Shown here: positions 27,201 to 32,556 of the stretch, piece by piece
How positions within the stretch are numbered: position 1 is the stretch's first letter
Layout of the letters: each line of letters starts with the position of its first letter
Assembly: GCA_902800585.1 (NCBI GenBank)
Contig: CADCEW010000014.1
Location: 1-42,781, forward strand
DNA length: 42,781 bases
Direction: 5' to 3'
Origin: an uncultured Prevotellaceae bacterium
GTDB lineage: Bacteria; Bacteroidota; Bacteroidia; Bacteroidales; Bacteroidaceae
Notes under the pieces: generated by a model
Database searches by the model: none
The model's input: only the letters and a program-made list of their open reading frames with translations
Told to the model about the DNA's origin: nothing
Program-made: the position numbers and the translations under genes

Positions 27201-27706
27201 AACCACCATAATGTCTCGATGTATTTGTTGTTGTAAGTGATATAAGGATTGTCAAGGTCTACAAAATAACCCATCTTCTCCGTAAGGTCACGCCATTCCT
27301 GCGTGTACATCATCACATTCTCACGACATTTCTTGTTATAGTCTTCAGTAGAGATATACTTGTCACTCTCTTTGTTGTCGATATCTGCTTTCGTGATGCC
27401 AAGTTCTTTCTCTACACCCAACTCTACAGGCAGTCCATGCGTATCCCATCCAGCCTTACGATATACTTGAAAGCCCTTCATCGTTTTATAGCGATTGAAG
27501 GTGTCCTTGATAGAACGTGCCAACACGTGGTGAATACCAGGATGACCGTTAGCCGAGGGAGGACCTTCATAGAATACAAATTGCGGACATCCTTCACGCT
27601 CTTCTACAGAGCGCCAAAAGATGTTGTTCTCTTTCCACATCTGCAGGACATCATTGTTTACCTGCGTCAAGTTCAAACCGCCATGTTCGGCGAATCTCTT
27701 TCCCAT
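24278..27706 (-). CDS. ileS: Isoleucyl-tRNA synthetase
   Basis: Charges tRNA-Ile and edits misactivated valine. The class I signature is GHPGIHHVLAR, a variant of HIGH, near residue 55, and KMSKHVGN is the KMSKS loop. TTTPWTLAANSAL is the editing-domain threonine-rich motif. WDTHGLPVELGVEKELGI and DVWFDSGSMP are conserved core strings. The 1142-residue length and the HPGIHH form fit the longer eukaryote-like IleRS type rather than the roughly 940-residue E. coli type. It is the first gene of a ten-gene leftward run, with two tandem promoter-like modules just upstream. Confidence 0.96.
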   Translation of the reverse strand: MGKRFAEHGGLNLTQVNNDVLQMWKENNIFWRSVEEREGCPQFVFYEGPPSANGHPGIHHVLARSIKDTFNRYKTMKGFQVYRKAGWDTHGLPVELGVEKELGITKADIDNKESDKYISTEDYNKKCRENVMMYTQEWRDLTEKMGYFVDLDNPYITYNNKYIETLWWLLKQFYQKELLYKGYTIQPYSPAAGTGLSSHELNQPGCYRDVKDTTCTAMFKMKNPKPEMAEWGTPYFLAWTTTPWTLAANSALCVGPKIDYVAVQTYNPYTADKVTLVLAEARLNAYLPAEGAITDGGELPAYEKGAKLIPYRIVARYKGTDLVGMEYEQLMPAIKPMGDAFKVIPGDYVTTDDGAGIVHIAPNFGADDAFVAKKAGICPIVLIDKKGAERPVVDLQGKYFVIDDLDPDFVKNYVNVDEWNKFAGRYVKNAYDDTLTDKDETLDISICMDLKAQNKVFKIEKHVHNYPHCWRTDKPVLYYPLDSWFIKSSACKERMSELNKTINWQPESTGTGRFGNWLENLNDWNLSRSRFWGTPLPIWRSEEGEEICIGSVEELYNEIEKSVKAGFMTSNPLKDQGFVPGDMSNENYDKIDLHRPYVDYIFLVSETGKKMKRESDLIDVWFDSGSMPYAQVHYPFENADLIDKRTAFPCDFINEGVDQTRGWFFTLHAIATMIFDSVAFKNVISSGLVLDAKGNKMSKHVGNVVNPFEMIEKYGSDAVRLYMMTNSEPWDNLKFDPEGVDEIRRKFFGTLYNTYSFFALYANVDGFVPSEQTQSQLSEKPEIDRWILSSLNTLIKKVTAELDGYDPTRAGRLIDAFVNDDLSNWYVRLNRKRFWGKEMSEDKRSAYETLYTCLMTISKLLAPFAPFYADQLYKDLGGEKDSVHLDDFPVFDASAIDTDLEARMEMAQKITSMVLALRRKVNIKVRQPLQSIMIPANEEQKRHIEAVKDLIMNEVNVKELKFVEGAGILVKKVKCNFRTMGKKFGKDMKAVAAAVDALTQEQIAELEANGRLKLENLEGLENLEIIAEDVEIISEDIPGWLVSNEGNLTVALEVELTEELKQEGMAREIINRVQNIRKDSGLEITDRIHITIAPNDEVQKAVEGYGDYIKTQVLADDITIAPNNGVEVEFDDFKLNISITKS

Positions 27707-27745
27707 AAATTTATCTTATTTTTACCTTTTTCTTATTTTAGTGTG

Positions 27746-27776
27746 CAAAGGTACGAATAAGTGAGCAAAAAACCAA
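27746..27776 (-). promoter_or_regulatory. ileS promoter, proximal copy
   Basis: On the minus strand the -33 TTG (27776-27774) is 20 bp from TACCTTTG (27753-27746), a full Bacteroidota-type promoter about 40 bp upstream of the ileS ATG. The surrounding 52 bp is repeated at 27820. Confidence 0.65.
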
Positions 27777-27819
27777 GAGAATCTTGAGTTTTTTCGAACG
27801 TGAGTACTTTCGATATAAT

Positions 27820-27851
27820 CAAAGGTACGAAATAATGAGCAGAAAACCAAA
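27820..27851 (-). promoter_or_regulatory. ileS promoter-like module, second copy
   Basis: On the minus strand TTTG (27851-27848) is 20 bp from TACCTTTG (27827-27820). The 52 bp at 27820-27871 resembles 27746-27797 through most of its length, including GTACGAA, GAGCA, AAAACCAA and TTTTTCGA, so the promoter region is a tandem duplicate with a 74-bp period. Confidence 0.55.
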
Positions 27852-27863
27852 TATTATTTGAGG

Positions 27864-27891
27864 TTTTTCGATTATCATTTTTCGATTATCA
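27864..27891. repeat. Perfect tandem duplication of a 14-mer
   Basis: TTTTTCGATTATCA occurs twice back to back (27864-27877 and 27878-27891), between the second promoter module and the first composite hairpin. Its role is unknown; it may be a recent slippage product. Confidence 0.9.
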
Positions 27892-27893
27892 TT

Positions 27894-28002
27894 AATACAG
27901 TAATACAGTAAATACACTAAATTTTTAAAAAGTGATGCGTACGTATGTGCGCACGTACGCATAGAGTTTTCTATTTTCTTCTGTATTGCTGTATTACTGT
28001 AT
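27894..28002. repeat. Composite hairpin element 1
   Basis: The left arm (27894-27919) is built of near 8-mers ATACAGTA, ATACAGTA and ATACACTA. The right arm (27981-28002) is its approximate reverse complement (CTGTATTGCTGTATTACTGTAT). Between them, at 27935-27962, is an inner palindrome with perfect 10-base ends ATGCGTACGT and ACGTACGCAT. The same plan recurs at 28092 with different arm sequence. No ORF is inside. It may act as DNA, through a cruciform or protein binding, or as a transcribed RNA structure. Confidence 0.85.
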
Positions 28003-28018
28003 CAATAGAAAAGATGCT

Positions 28019-28084
28019 ATTTTCGGGTCGAAAGTAAGCCACTTTTAGGTCGAAAGTAAGCTATTTTCACCTCGAAAAGAGGCT
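28019..28084. repeat. 22-bp-period imperfect tandem array
   Basis: There are three consecutive 22-bp units starting at 28019, 28041 and 28063. The first two share GGTCGAAAGTAAGC, and the third has CCTCGAAAAGAGGC in the same place. Each unit starts with A-T/C-TTTT/C. A partial unit containing TAGAAAAGATGC precedes, and ACTTTC of another follows. A related array lies in reverse orientation at 37677-37786. Confidence 0.75.
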
Positions 28085-28091
28085 ACTTTCT

Positions 28092-28199
28092 CGTGGACAG
28101 TAGGACACTAGGACAGTAAAATTGTAGAAACATTACGCGTACGTGTGTACGTACGCAAGGAATTTGAGAAATCTACTGTCCTACTGTCCACTGTCCACG
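28092..28199. repeat. Composite hairpin element 2
   Basis: The left arm (28092-28118) holds the tandem 8-mers GGACAGTA, GGACACTA, GGACAGTA. The right arm (28174-28199) is its near reverse complement, with three CTGTCC units. The centre (28137-28156) is an inner palindrome with perfect 8-base ends GCGTACGT and ACGTACGC and loop GTGT. The layout and centre match element 1, but the variable part of each 8-mer has changed from AT to GG in both arms together. Confidence 0.85.
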
Positions 28200-28237
28200 T
28201 CTGTACCATCTTTTGCACCTTGTTCTCATTGAGGTTG

Positions 28238-28268
28238 CAAAGATACGAAATAAAGAGTAAAAAGCAAA
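28238..28268 (-). promoter_or_regulatory. Third promoter-like module, upstream of the hairpin elements
   Basis: On the minus strand TTTG (28268-28265) is 19 bp from TATCTTTG (28245-28238), with the same TTTCGTA context as the two ileS-proximal copies. A transcript from here would run leftward through both hairpin elements before ileS. Confidence 0.45.
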
Positions 28269-28309
28269 AGAAATAATGCTAAATGTTTTTTACTTTGGAA
28301 TATTATTAC

Positions 28310-28317
28310 TAATTTTG
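28310..28317 (+). promoter_or_regulatory. Putative -7 box of the membrane protein gene at 28322
   Basis: TAATTTTG matches TAnnTTTG but lies only 4 bp before the annotated ATG. If used, the mRNA would be leaderless or nearly so. The -33 element is unclear. Confidence 0.35.
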
Positions 28318-28321
28318 CAAT

Positions 28322-28885
28322 ATGCAAACAAGATTCCATAAAAACGCAAAAGTCTTTGACATAGGCATCACTTCCATAGCTGCTACAATCTCAGTGGGCG
28401 TGATGCTTTATGGTATTAGACATTTCGGTCTGCAGGAAGCATGGCCCGAACTGGTGCTCAACCTGTTTTACATAGCCTGTCTGGTAATGATTGGGATGTA
28501 CTTCTTCAATTATCGCATCACCACCCAACAGTTCAACTACTGGTGTTCCATATCAGTAGGCATGACGGTGTTGCTGCGCGACATCCTCTTCCCGCCGCCG
28601 TTGATTAGTTTCCATTTACATTTAGCCTGTCTGACACTCTCGGTATTGCTGCTCTGCACGCTCACTTTCTTTTATGCACGTAAGAAATGGCAGAGTTACA
28701 CCAAGCGCAACCTATGGGTTGTCTGCGTCATCGACATACTCATTGCCGCACTATATAATATCGATATCTATCTGGAACCCTTTACTGAAAGCACCAACTA
28801 TATGCTAACCGAAATATGGATACGCCCCACCATTACCTATGGGTTGGTGGCTTGTTTTGTAACAGAAAAGAAAAATAATAAATAA
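28322..28885 (+). CDS. Unknown integral membrane protein
   Basis: A 187-residue protein with about five hydrophobic helices (for example VLNLFYIACLVMIGMYFF, LHLACLTLSVLLLCTLTFFYA and LWVVCVIDILIAALYNI). The charged stretches RKKWQSYTKRN and the C-terminal EKKNNK suggest cytoplasmic loops. I do not recognise the family. It ends 7 bp before the secreted cupin gene, so the two are probably one transcript. The predicted promoter almost touches the start codon. The two genes stand alone between the repeat-rich region and the convergent tilS gene. Confidence 0.75.
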   Translation: MQTRFHKNAKVFDIGITSIAATISVGVMLYGIRHFGLQEAWPELVLNLFYIACLVMIGMYFFNYRITTQQFNYWCSISVGMTVLLRDILFPPPLISFHLHLACLTLSVLLLCTLTFFYARKKWQSYTKRNLWVVCVIDILIAALYNIDIYLEPFTESTNYMLTEIWIRPTITYGLVACFVTEKKNNK

Positions 28886-28892
28886 TTAGACA

Positions 28893-29378
28893 ATGAAAAA
28901 GATGATGAAATGGGTGCTTGACGCCACCTTTATCTGCGGCATGAGTACAATGGCTTACGGCCAGAACTGTTGCTGCTGCTGTTGTAAACAGCATGATAAC
29001 AGCAATGCTGCACAGAAAGTTGTGAGTACAGAACTGATCCGCACGTCGCAGAGTTGGGACGGTGTGGAACTTCCTGACTACTTTAAGGGACGCCCTGAAC
29101 TGGTAGCCGTGAAGTATGTGTTCCCCGCAGGTCAGAAGTTAGGCTGGCACCATCACCCTGTAATGAACTACGGTATATTGGTGCAAGGCGAACTGACGAT
29201 CATTGGACTGGACGGAAAGGAGAAGGTGGTTCATGAGGGTGAACCTGTCGTTGAAATGGTAGGTACCATCCATCACGGTGAGAACCGAGGTTCAAAAGAT
29301 GTCATCCTCTACATGTTCTACCTCTCACAGAAGGATATGCCTCTCGCTGTGCAGCATCCAGAGATAATTAAGGAATAG
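28893..29378 (+). CDS. Secreted cupin-domain protein with a six-cysteine run
   Basis: A signal peptide (residues 1-23, ending MAYG) is followed at residues 26-31 by six consecutive cysteines encoded by TGT/TGC codons at 28968-28985. The rest is a single cupin domain. GWHHHPVMNYGILVQGELT is motif 1, with the metal-binding histidines and the later glutamate replaced by Gln or Glu of the strand, and EMVGTIHHGENRG is motif 2. The family covers small-molecule binding and oxygenase folds. No lipobox is present. The cysteine run could bind metal or be a disulfide cluster in the periplasm. It pairs with the membrane protein just upstream. Confidence 0.85.
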   Translation: MKKMMKWVLDATFICGMSTMAYGQNCCCCCCKQHDNSNAAQKVVSTELIRTSQSWDGVELPDYFKGRPELVAVKYVFPAGQKLGWHHHPVMNYGILVQGELTIIGLDGKEKVVHEGEPVVEMVGTIHHGENRGSKDVILYMFYLSQKDMPLAVQHPEIIKE

Positions 29379-29398
29379 TCAATAACTGACAGCAATCT

Positions 29399-30682
29399 TT
29401 ACTGATACTGAATCTCTACAACCTCCGTCGTTGTAGCATCTACCATACATTGGTTGTTGATGCGGATACCAACAAGCCATATAATGGTATCATGGGCATC
29501 AACAACCAATAATTGACGACGTTTCTCAAAGAGTGTCATCTTACGGTCTGTCATAAGATCGCTCAATAATTTTCGTCCCTCCATACCATACGGAATCATC
29601 CAATCGCCCTCTTTTACCCTGCGTATGGTCAACGGGAAACATACTTTCGAGGCATCCAAGGTAGCAATAGCGGCATCTTTTGACACCCATACAGGTACTT
29701 TCTTGACGGTGAACTTTACTTCATTATTAAGGATATAAGTCCCTTCCTCTGGTATCCGTAACGGCTTCAAGGGTTCTAATGAAGGTTCCACGATATAGGA
29801 TTCACGGTCCTTCAGTACATCATATTTCAAAGAAGATGTGACGATTCCACCTGTTTCCGCCTCCATGATTTGTTGTACTTGAGTGCCGTTAAAACCATAA
29901 TTTTTCAGCCATTCAAACAACAAATATTCTCTTGAGCCGATTTTGTCTAACTCCTTAAAAGTAATGCATTTAACTTTTTTATATTTTTCAACGAATCGGT
30001 CTAAAACTTTCTGCGCTTCCGTCAGATGCATCGTCATGTTCTGGATGTTCTCACAGACAGCAGGATTGAGTTCCTTTAACATAGGAAGAACGTTCAGACG
30101 TACCTTATTACGCAGTACATCATCCTCCAGATTCGTGCTATCGGTCACATATTCCTGCCCTTTTGTCTGTAGATAGGCTTCGATCTCCTGCCTGGACACA
30201 CACAGCAAAGGACGAAGAATGTTGCCGTTACGCGGCTGAATACCTGTCAATCCGCGTAATCCCGTACCTCTTACAATATTCAATAATACCGTTTCTACAG
30301 AATCATCCCGATGATGAGCCACACAGACACCTACAGCATCAAGGTCTTTCCTTAATTGTTCGAAATAACGATATCTGAGTTCTCTTGCACCCATTTCAAC
30401 GCTAACTTTGTGTGTTTCAGCATAAGTCAGCGTATCGAAATGGATACGATGGAATGGGATACTTTTTTGTTGACAAAGAGACTCGCAGAACAATTCATCC
30501 CTATCCGACTCCGTCCCCCGAAGATGAAAGTTACAATGTGCGGCATGAACTTTATAGCCCATTTCATCGAGTAACAGGAGTAAGGCGACACTATCTGCTC
30601 CACCACTTAATGCAACGATGTATAATTCGTTGTCATTAAGCAAGTTGTACTTCTTTATATAATCCTTTACCTTATTCAACAT
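29399..30682 (-). CDS. tilS: tRNA(Ile)-lysidine synthase
   Basis: Converts C34 of the AUA-reading tRNA-Ile to lysidine. The PP-loop SGGADS is at residues 26-31. HCNFHLRGTESDRDELF and VAHHRDDSVETVLLNIVRGTGLRGL are the ATP- and tRNA-binding motifs, and a C-terminal TilS domain begins around residue 350 (FPLTIRRVKEGDWMIPYGM). The 427-residue length is full. It is the third gene of a leftward group and overlaps the methyltransferase gene by 11 bp. Its 3' end faces the cupin gene only 20 bp away, with no obvious terminator between them. Confidence 0.96.
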   Translation of the reverse strand: MLNKVKDYIKKYNLLNDNELYIVALSGGADSVALLLLLDEMGYKVHAAHCNFHLRGTESDRDELFCESLCQQKSIPFHRIHFDTLTYAETHKVSVEMGARELRYRYFEQLRKDLDAVGVCVAHHRDDSVETVLLNIVRGTGLRGLTGIQPRNGNILRPLLCVSRQEIEAYLQTKGQEYVTDSTNLEDDVLRNKVRLNVLPMLKELNPAVCENIQNMTMHLTEAQKVLDRFVEKYKKVKCITFKELDKIGSREYLLFEWLKNYGFNGTQVQQIMEAETGGIVTSSLKYDVLKDRESYIVEPSLEPLKPLRIPEEGTYILNNEVKFTVKKVPVWVSKDAAIATLDASKVCFPLTIRRVKEGDWMIPYGMEGRKLLSDLMTDRKMTLFEKRRQLLVVDAHDTIIWLVGIRINNQCMVDATTTEVVEIQYQ

Positions 30683-31838
30683 AAAGTACTAATCCTTTGA
30701 GATATTCCCCTTCTGGATGATAGATATTAATAGGATGATCGGCAGGTTGATGCAACTGATGCAGGATACGTACCTTTCTTTTGGCGAGTGCTGCAGCCGT
30801 AAATACCGTATTGCGGAAGTGATCTTTCGTCACTACCTGTGAACATGAGAAGGTAAAGAGGATGCCCCCTTTCTCTATTTTTTCAAAAGCCTTCTGATTC
30901 AGACGGGTGTAGCCTTTCAGTGCATTGTGAAGAGCCCCGCGATGTTTAGCGAAGGCTGGTGGATCGAGAATGATGAGATTGTAGGATGATTCTATCCTTT
31001 CCAAAAACTTAAACGCATCCTCGCAAAAAGGCTCGTGACGCGGATCATGGGGGAAATTAAGTTCCACATTCTCACGCGTCAACTCAATAGCCTTGGCAGA
31101 ACTGTCAACAGAGTGTACCAGTTCTGCACCACCACGCATGGCATAGAACGAGAAACCGCCTGTATAACAGAACATATTCAGCACGCGCTTCCCTTTAGCA
31201 TATTGCTCTAATAACGAACGATTCTCCCTTTGGTCGACGAAAAATCCCGTTTTCTGTCCCTTGAGCCAATCGACACGGAACTTCAAACCGTTCTCCACGG
31301 CAATGTTTTCATCACTGCCTCCATACAGAAAACCATTCATGTCATCAGCTGTCATAAACGGCAGTGTGGTCTCACTCTTATAATAAATATGTGAGATACG
31401 CGATTCCATCACATTGATCAAGGCCTGTGCAATCTGCTTGCGCATGAAGTGCATTCCGATGGAATGGGCTTGCATCACGGCTGTTTTTCCATAGACATCT
31501 ATGATTAGGCCCGGTAAGTTATCGCCCTCGCCATGAACTAACCGATAGGAATCAGCAGCAAGTCCGATGGCTTGACGCATCTGAAGAGCAGACTGTAAAC
31601 GGGAATGCCAGTATTCATCGTCGATTTCAACGTCAGAAAACGTCAAGACACGCACAGCAATAGAACCTTGCTGATAATGTCCTGTTGCGATGAAATCGCC
31701 TTCAAAAGTCAAAACACGCACAATATCACCTTCTTGAATACCCTCGTCCATTTGTTGGATAGCACCAGAGAATATCCAAGGATGAAAACGTTTGAGGCTC
31801 TCGTCTTTACCTTTCCGTAACCGAATGCTCTTGTACAT
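30672..31838 (-). CDS. rlmI: RlmI-like class I rRNA methyltransferase
   Basis: A PUA domain at the N-terminus (FHPWIFSGAIQQMDEGIQEG) is followed by a Rossmann methyltransferase domain: VLNMFCYTGGFSFYAMRGGA is the SAM site, SVDSSAKAI follows, and LIILDPPAFAKHR is the DPPxF catalytic string. VTKDHFRN and a C-terminal HPINIYHPEGEYLKGL complete the family pattern for 23S rRNA m5C1962 methyltransferase. The assignment of the exact base is inferred from RlmI. Its start overlaps the exonuclease gene by 32 bp. Confidence 0.92.
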   Translation of the reverse strand: MYKSIRLRKGKDESLKRFHPWIFSGAIQQMDEGIQEGDIVRVLTFEGDFIATGHYQQGSIAVRVLTFSDVEIDDEYWHSRLQSALQMRQAIGLAADSYRLVHGEGDNLPGLIIDVYGKTAVMQAHSIGMHFMRKQIAQALINVMESRISHIYYKSETTLPFMTADDMNGFLYGGSDENIAVENGLKFRVDWLKGQKTGFFVDQRENRSLLEQYAKGKRVLNMFCYTGGFSFYAMRGGAELVHSVDSSAKAIELTRENVELNFPHDPRHEPFCEDAFKFLERIESSYNLIILDPPAFAKHRGALHNALKGYTRLNQKAFEKIEKGGILFTFSCSQVVTKDHFRNTVFTAAALAKRKVRILHQLHQPADHPINIYHPEGEYLKGLVLYVE

Positions 31839-32457
31839 GGTCTTCTACTTTAATCAATTCGTAATCACTTGTCTGTTTCAGTCTCAGGAGTTCTTCATAC
31901 AACATGATACACGCCCATGCGTCTGTAGCGGCATATATCTTCTGTTTGTCTTTCAGTATCTCTGCCTCCCAATTAGAAAGACGGTCTCTTTTCGATATCT
32001 TTTGTCCAAAGAAGTTAGCATAGAGTTTTTGCAGACTCATATCCTCCACGCCTATTTCCTTCACATGATTCTGTAAATCAATGAAATTCCCTTTAGAAAA
32101 CTCGGCACGTTTACCAAGCATCATCAGGTCATCACGCAGAGAAAGCCCTATTTTGGGTACCGTTGTGTCTTCCAACAGTCTGATAACAGCAGCAGACATC
32201 CCTATTAGATTCAGGCGAAAGAGGAAACAAACATCATGCGTAGACACCTGTAAGAGCGCCACCTCATTGATATGTCCCTTCTTAAAGGATGGACGTGTCT
32301 CCGTATCTATGCCTAAAATCGATTGAGACAACAGGAAGTCTACTGCCTTTTCTGCTTCTTTTTCCGTGATCACTATCACGATACGGCCTTCAAAAGACAC
32401 TTTGGGCAATGTTCCTATTTTCGTCTTATCGTATTTGCTGTAGATAATCTTTTTCAT
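31807..32457 (-). CDS. DEDDy-type 3'-5' exonuclease domain protein
   Basis: The start MKKIIYSKYDKTKIG is preferred over an upstream Met that would place the promoter inside the ORF and add a hydrophobic stretch. ILGIDTETRPSF is exonuclease motif I, with the D-x-E pair. The middle motif lies in GLSLRDDLMMLG, and YAATDAWACIMLYEEL is motif III of the DEDDy class, with Tyr and Asp. The domain is like RNase D or the WRN exonuclease, without an HRDC domain, at 216 residues. The substrate is unknown, and a role in RNA trimming or DNA repair is possible. It is divergent from ftsK. Confidence 0.88.
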   Translation of the reverse strand: MKKIIYSKYDKTKIGTLPKVSFEGRIVIVITEKEAEKAVDFLLSQSILGIDTETRPSFKKGHINEVALLQVSTHDVCFLFRLNLIGMSAAVIRLLEDTTVPKIGLSLRDDLMMLGKRAEFSKGNFIDLQNHVKEIGVEDMSLQKLYANFFGQKISKRDRLSNWEAEILKDKQKIYAATDAWACIMLYEELLRLKQTSDYELIKVEDHVQEHSVTER

Positions 32458-32479
32458 CAATCTTTTTTCTTTCAAAGTG

Positions 32480-32487
32480 CAAAAATA
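32480..32487 (-). promoter_or_regulatory. Putative -7 box of the exonuclease gene
   Basis: On the minus strand this reads TATTTTTG, matching TAnnTTTG, about 22 bp upstream of the exonuclease ATG. It lies back to back with the ftsK -7 box. Confidence 0.5.
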
Positions 32488-32530
32488 CAAAAAAAACACG
32501 ATTTTATGGCGAATTGTGAGAATTTTCAAT

Positions 32531-32538
32531 TACTTTTG
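32531..32538 (+). promoter_or_regulatory. Putative -7 box of ftsK
   Basis: TACTTTTG, followed by CA, matches TAnnTTTG and lies 18 bp before the chosen ftsK ATG. This also argues against the longer N-terminal extension, whose start would be upstream of the promoter. Confidence 0.55.
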
Positions 32539-32556
32539 CACATTATTTGTAATATT

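Larger units (their letters stand above)
27707..28321. other. Repeat-rich intergenic region between ileS and a divergent membrane gene
   Basis: This 615-bp stretch has no convincing ORF. From left to right it holds two tandem copies of a promoter-like module (27746-27797, 27820-27871), a tandem 14-mer, a composite hairpin element, a 22-bp-period array, a second composite hairpin element and a third promoter-like module. Each is listed separately. The density of nested repeats is unlike anything else in the window. Confidence 0.85.

Noticed and set aside
28019-28084. CRISPR array
   Set aside because: The repeats are directly abutting 22-mers with no unique spacers, and no cas genes are in the window.
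27894-28199. Insertion sequence ends
   Set aside because: The inverted repeats are internal to each element and there is no transposase gene or target-site duplication that I can see.
32323-32556. In-frame N-terminal extension of ftsK
   Set aside because: It contains the ftsK and exonuclease -7 boxes and overlaps the exonuclease coding region; the translation is Phe/His/Cys-rich and unlike FtsK.
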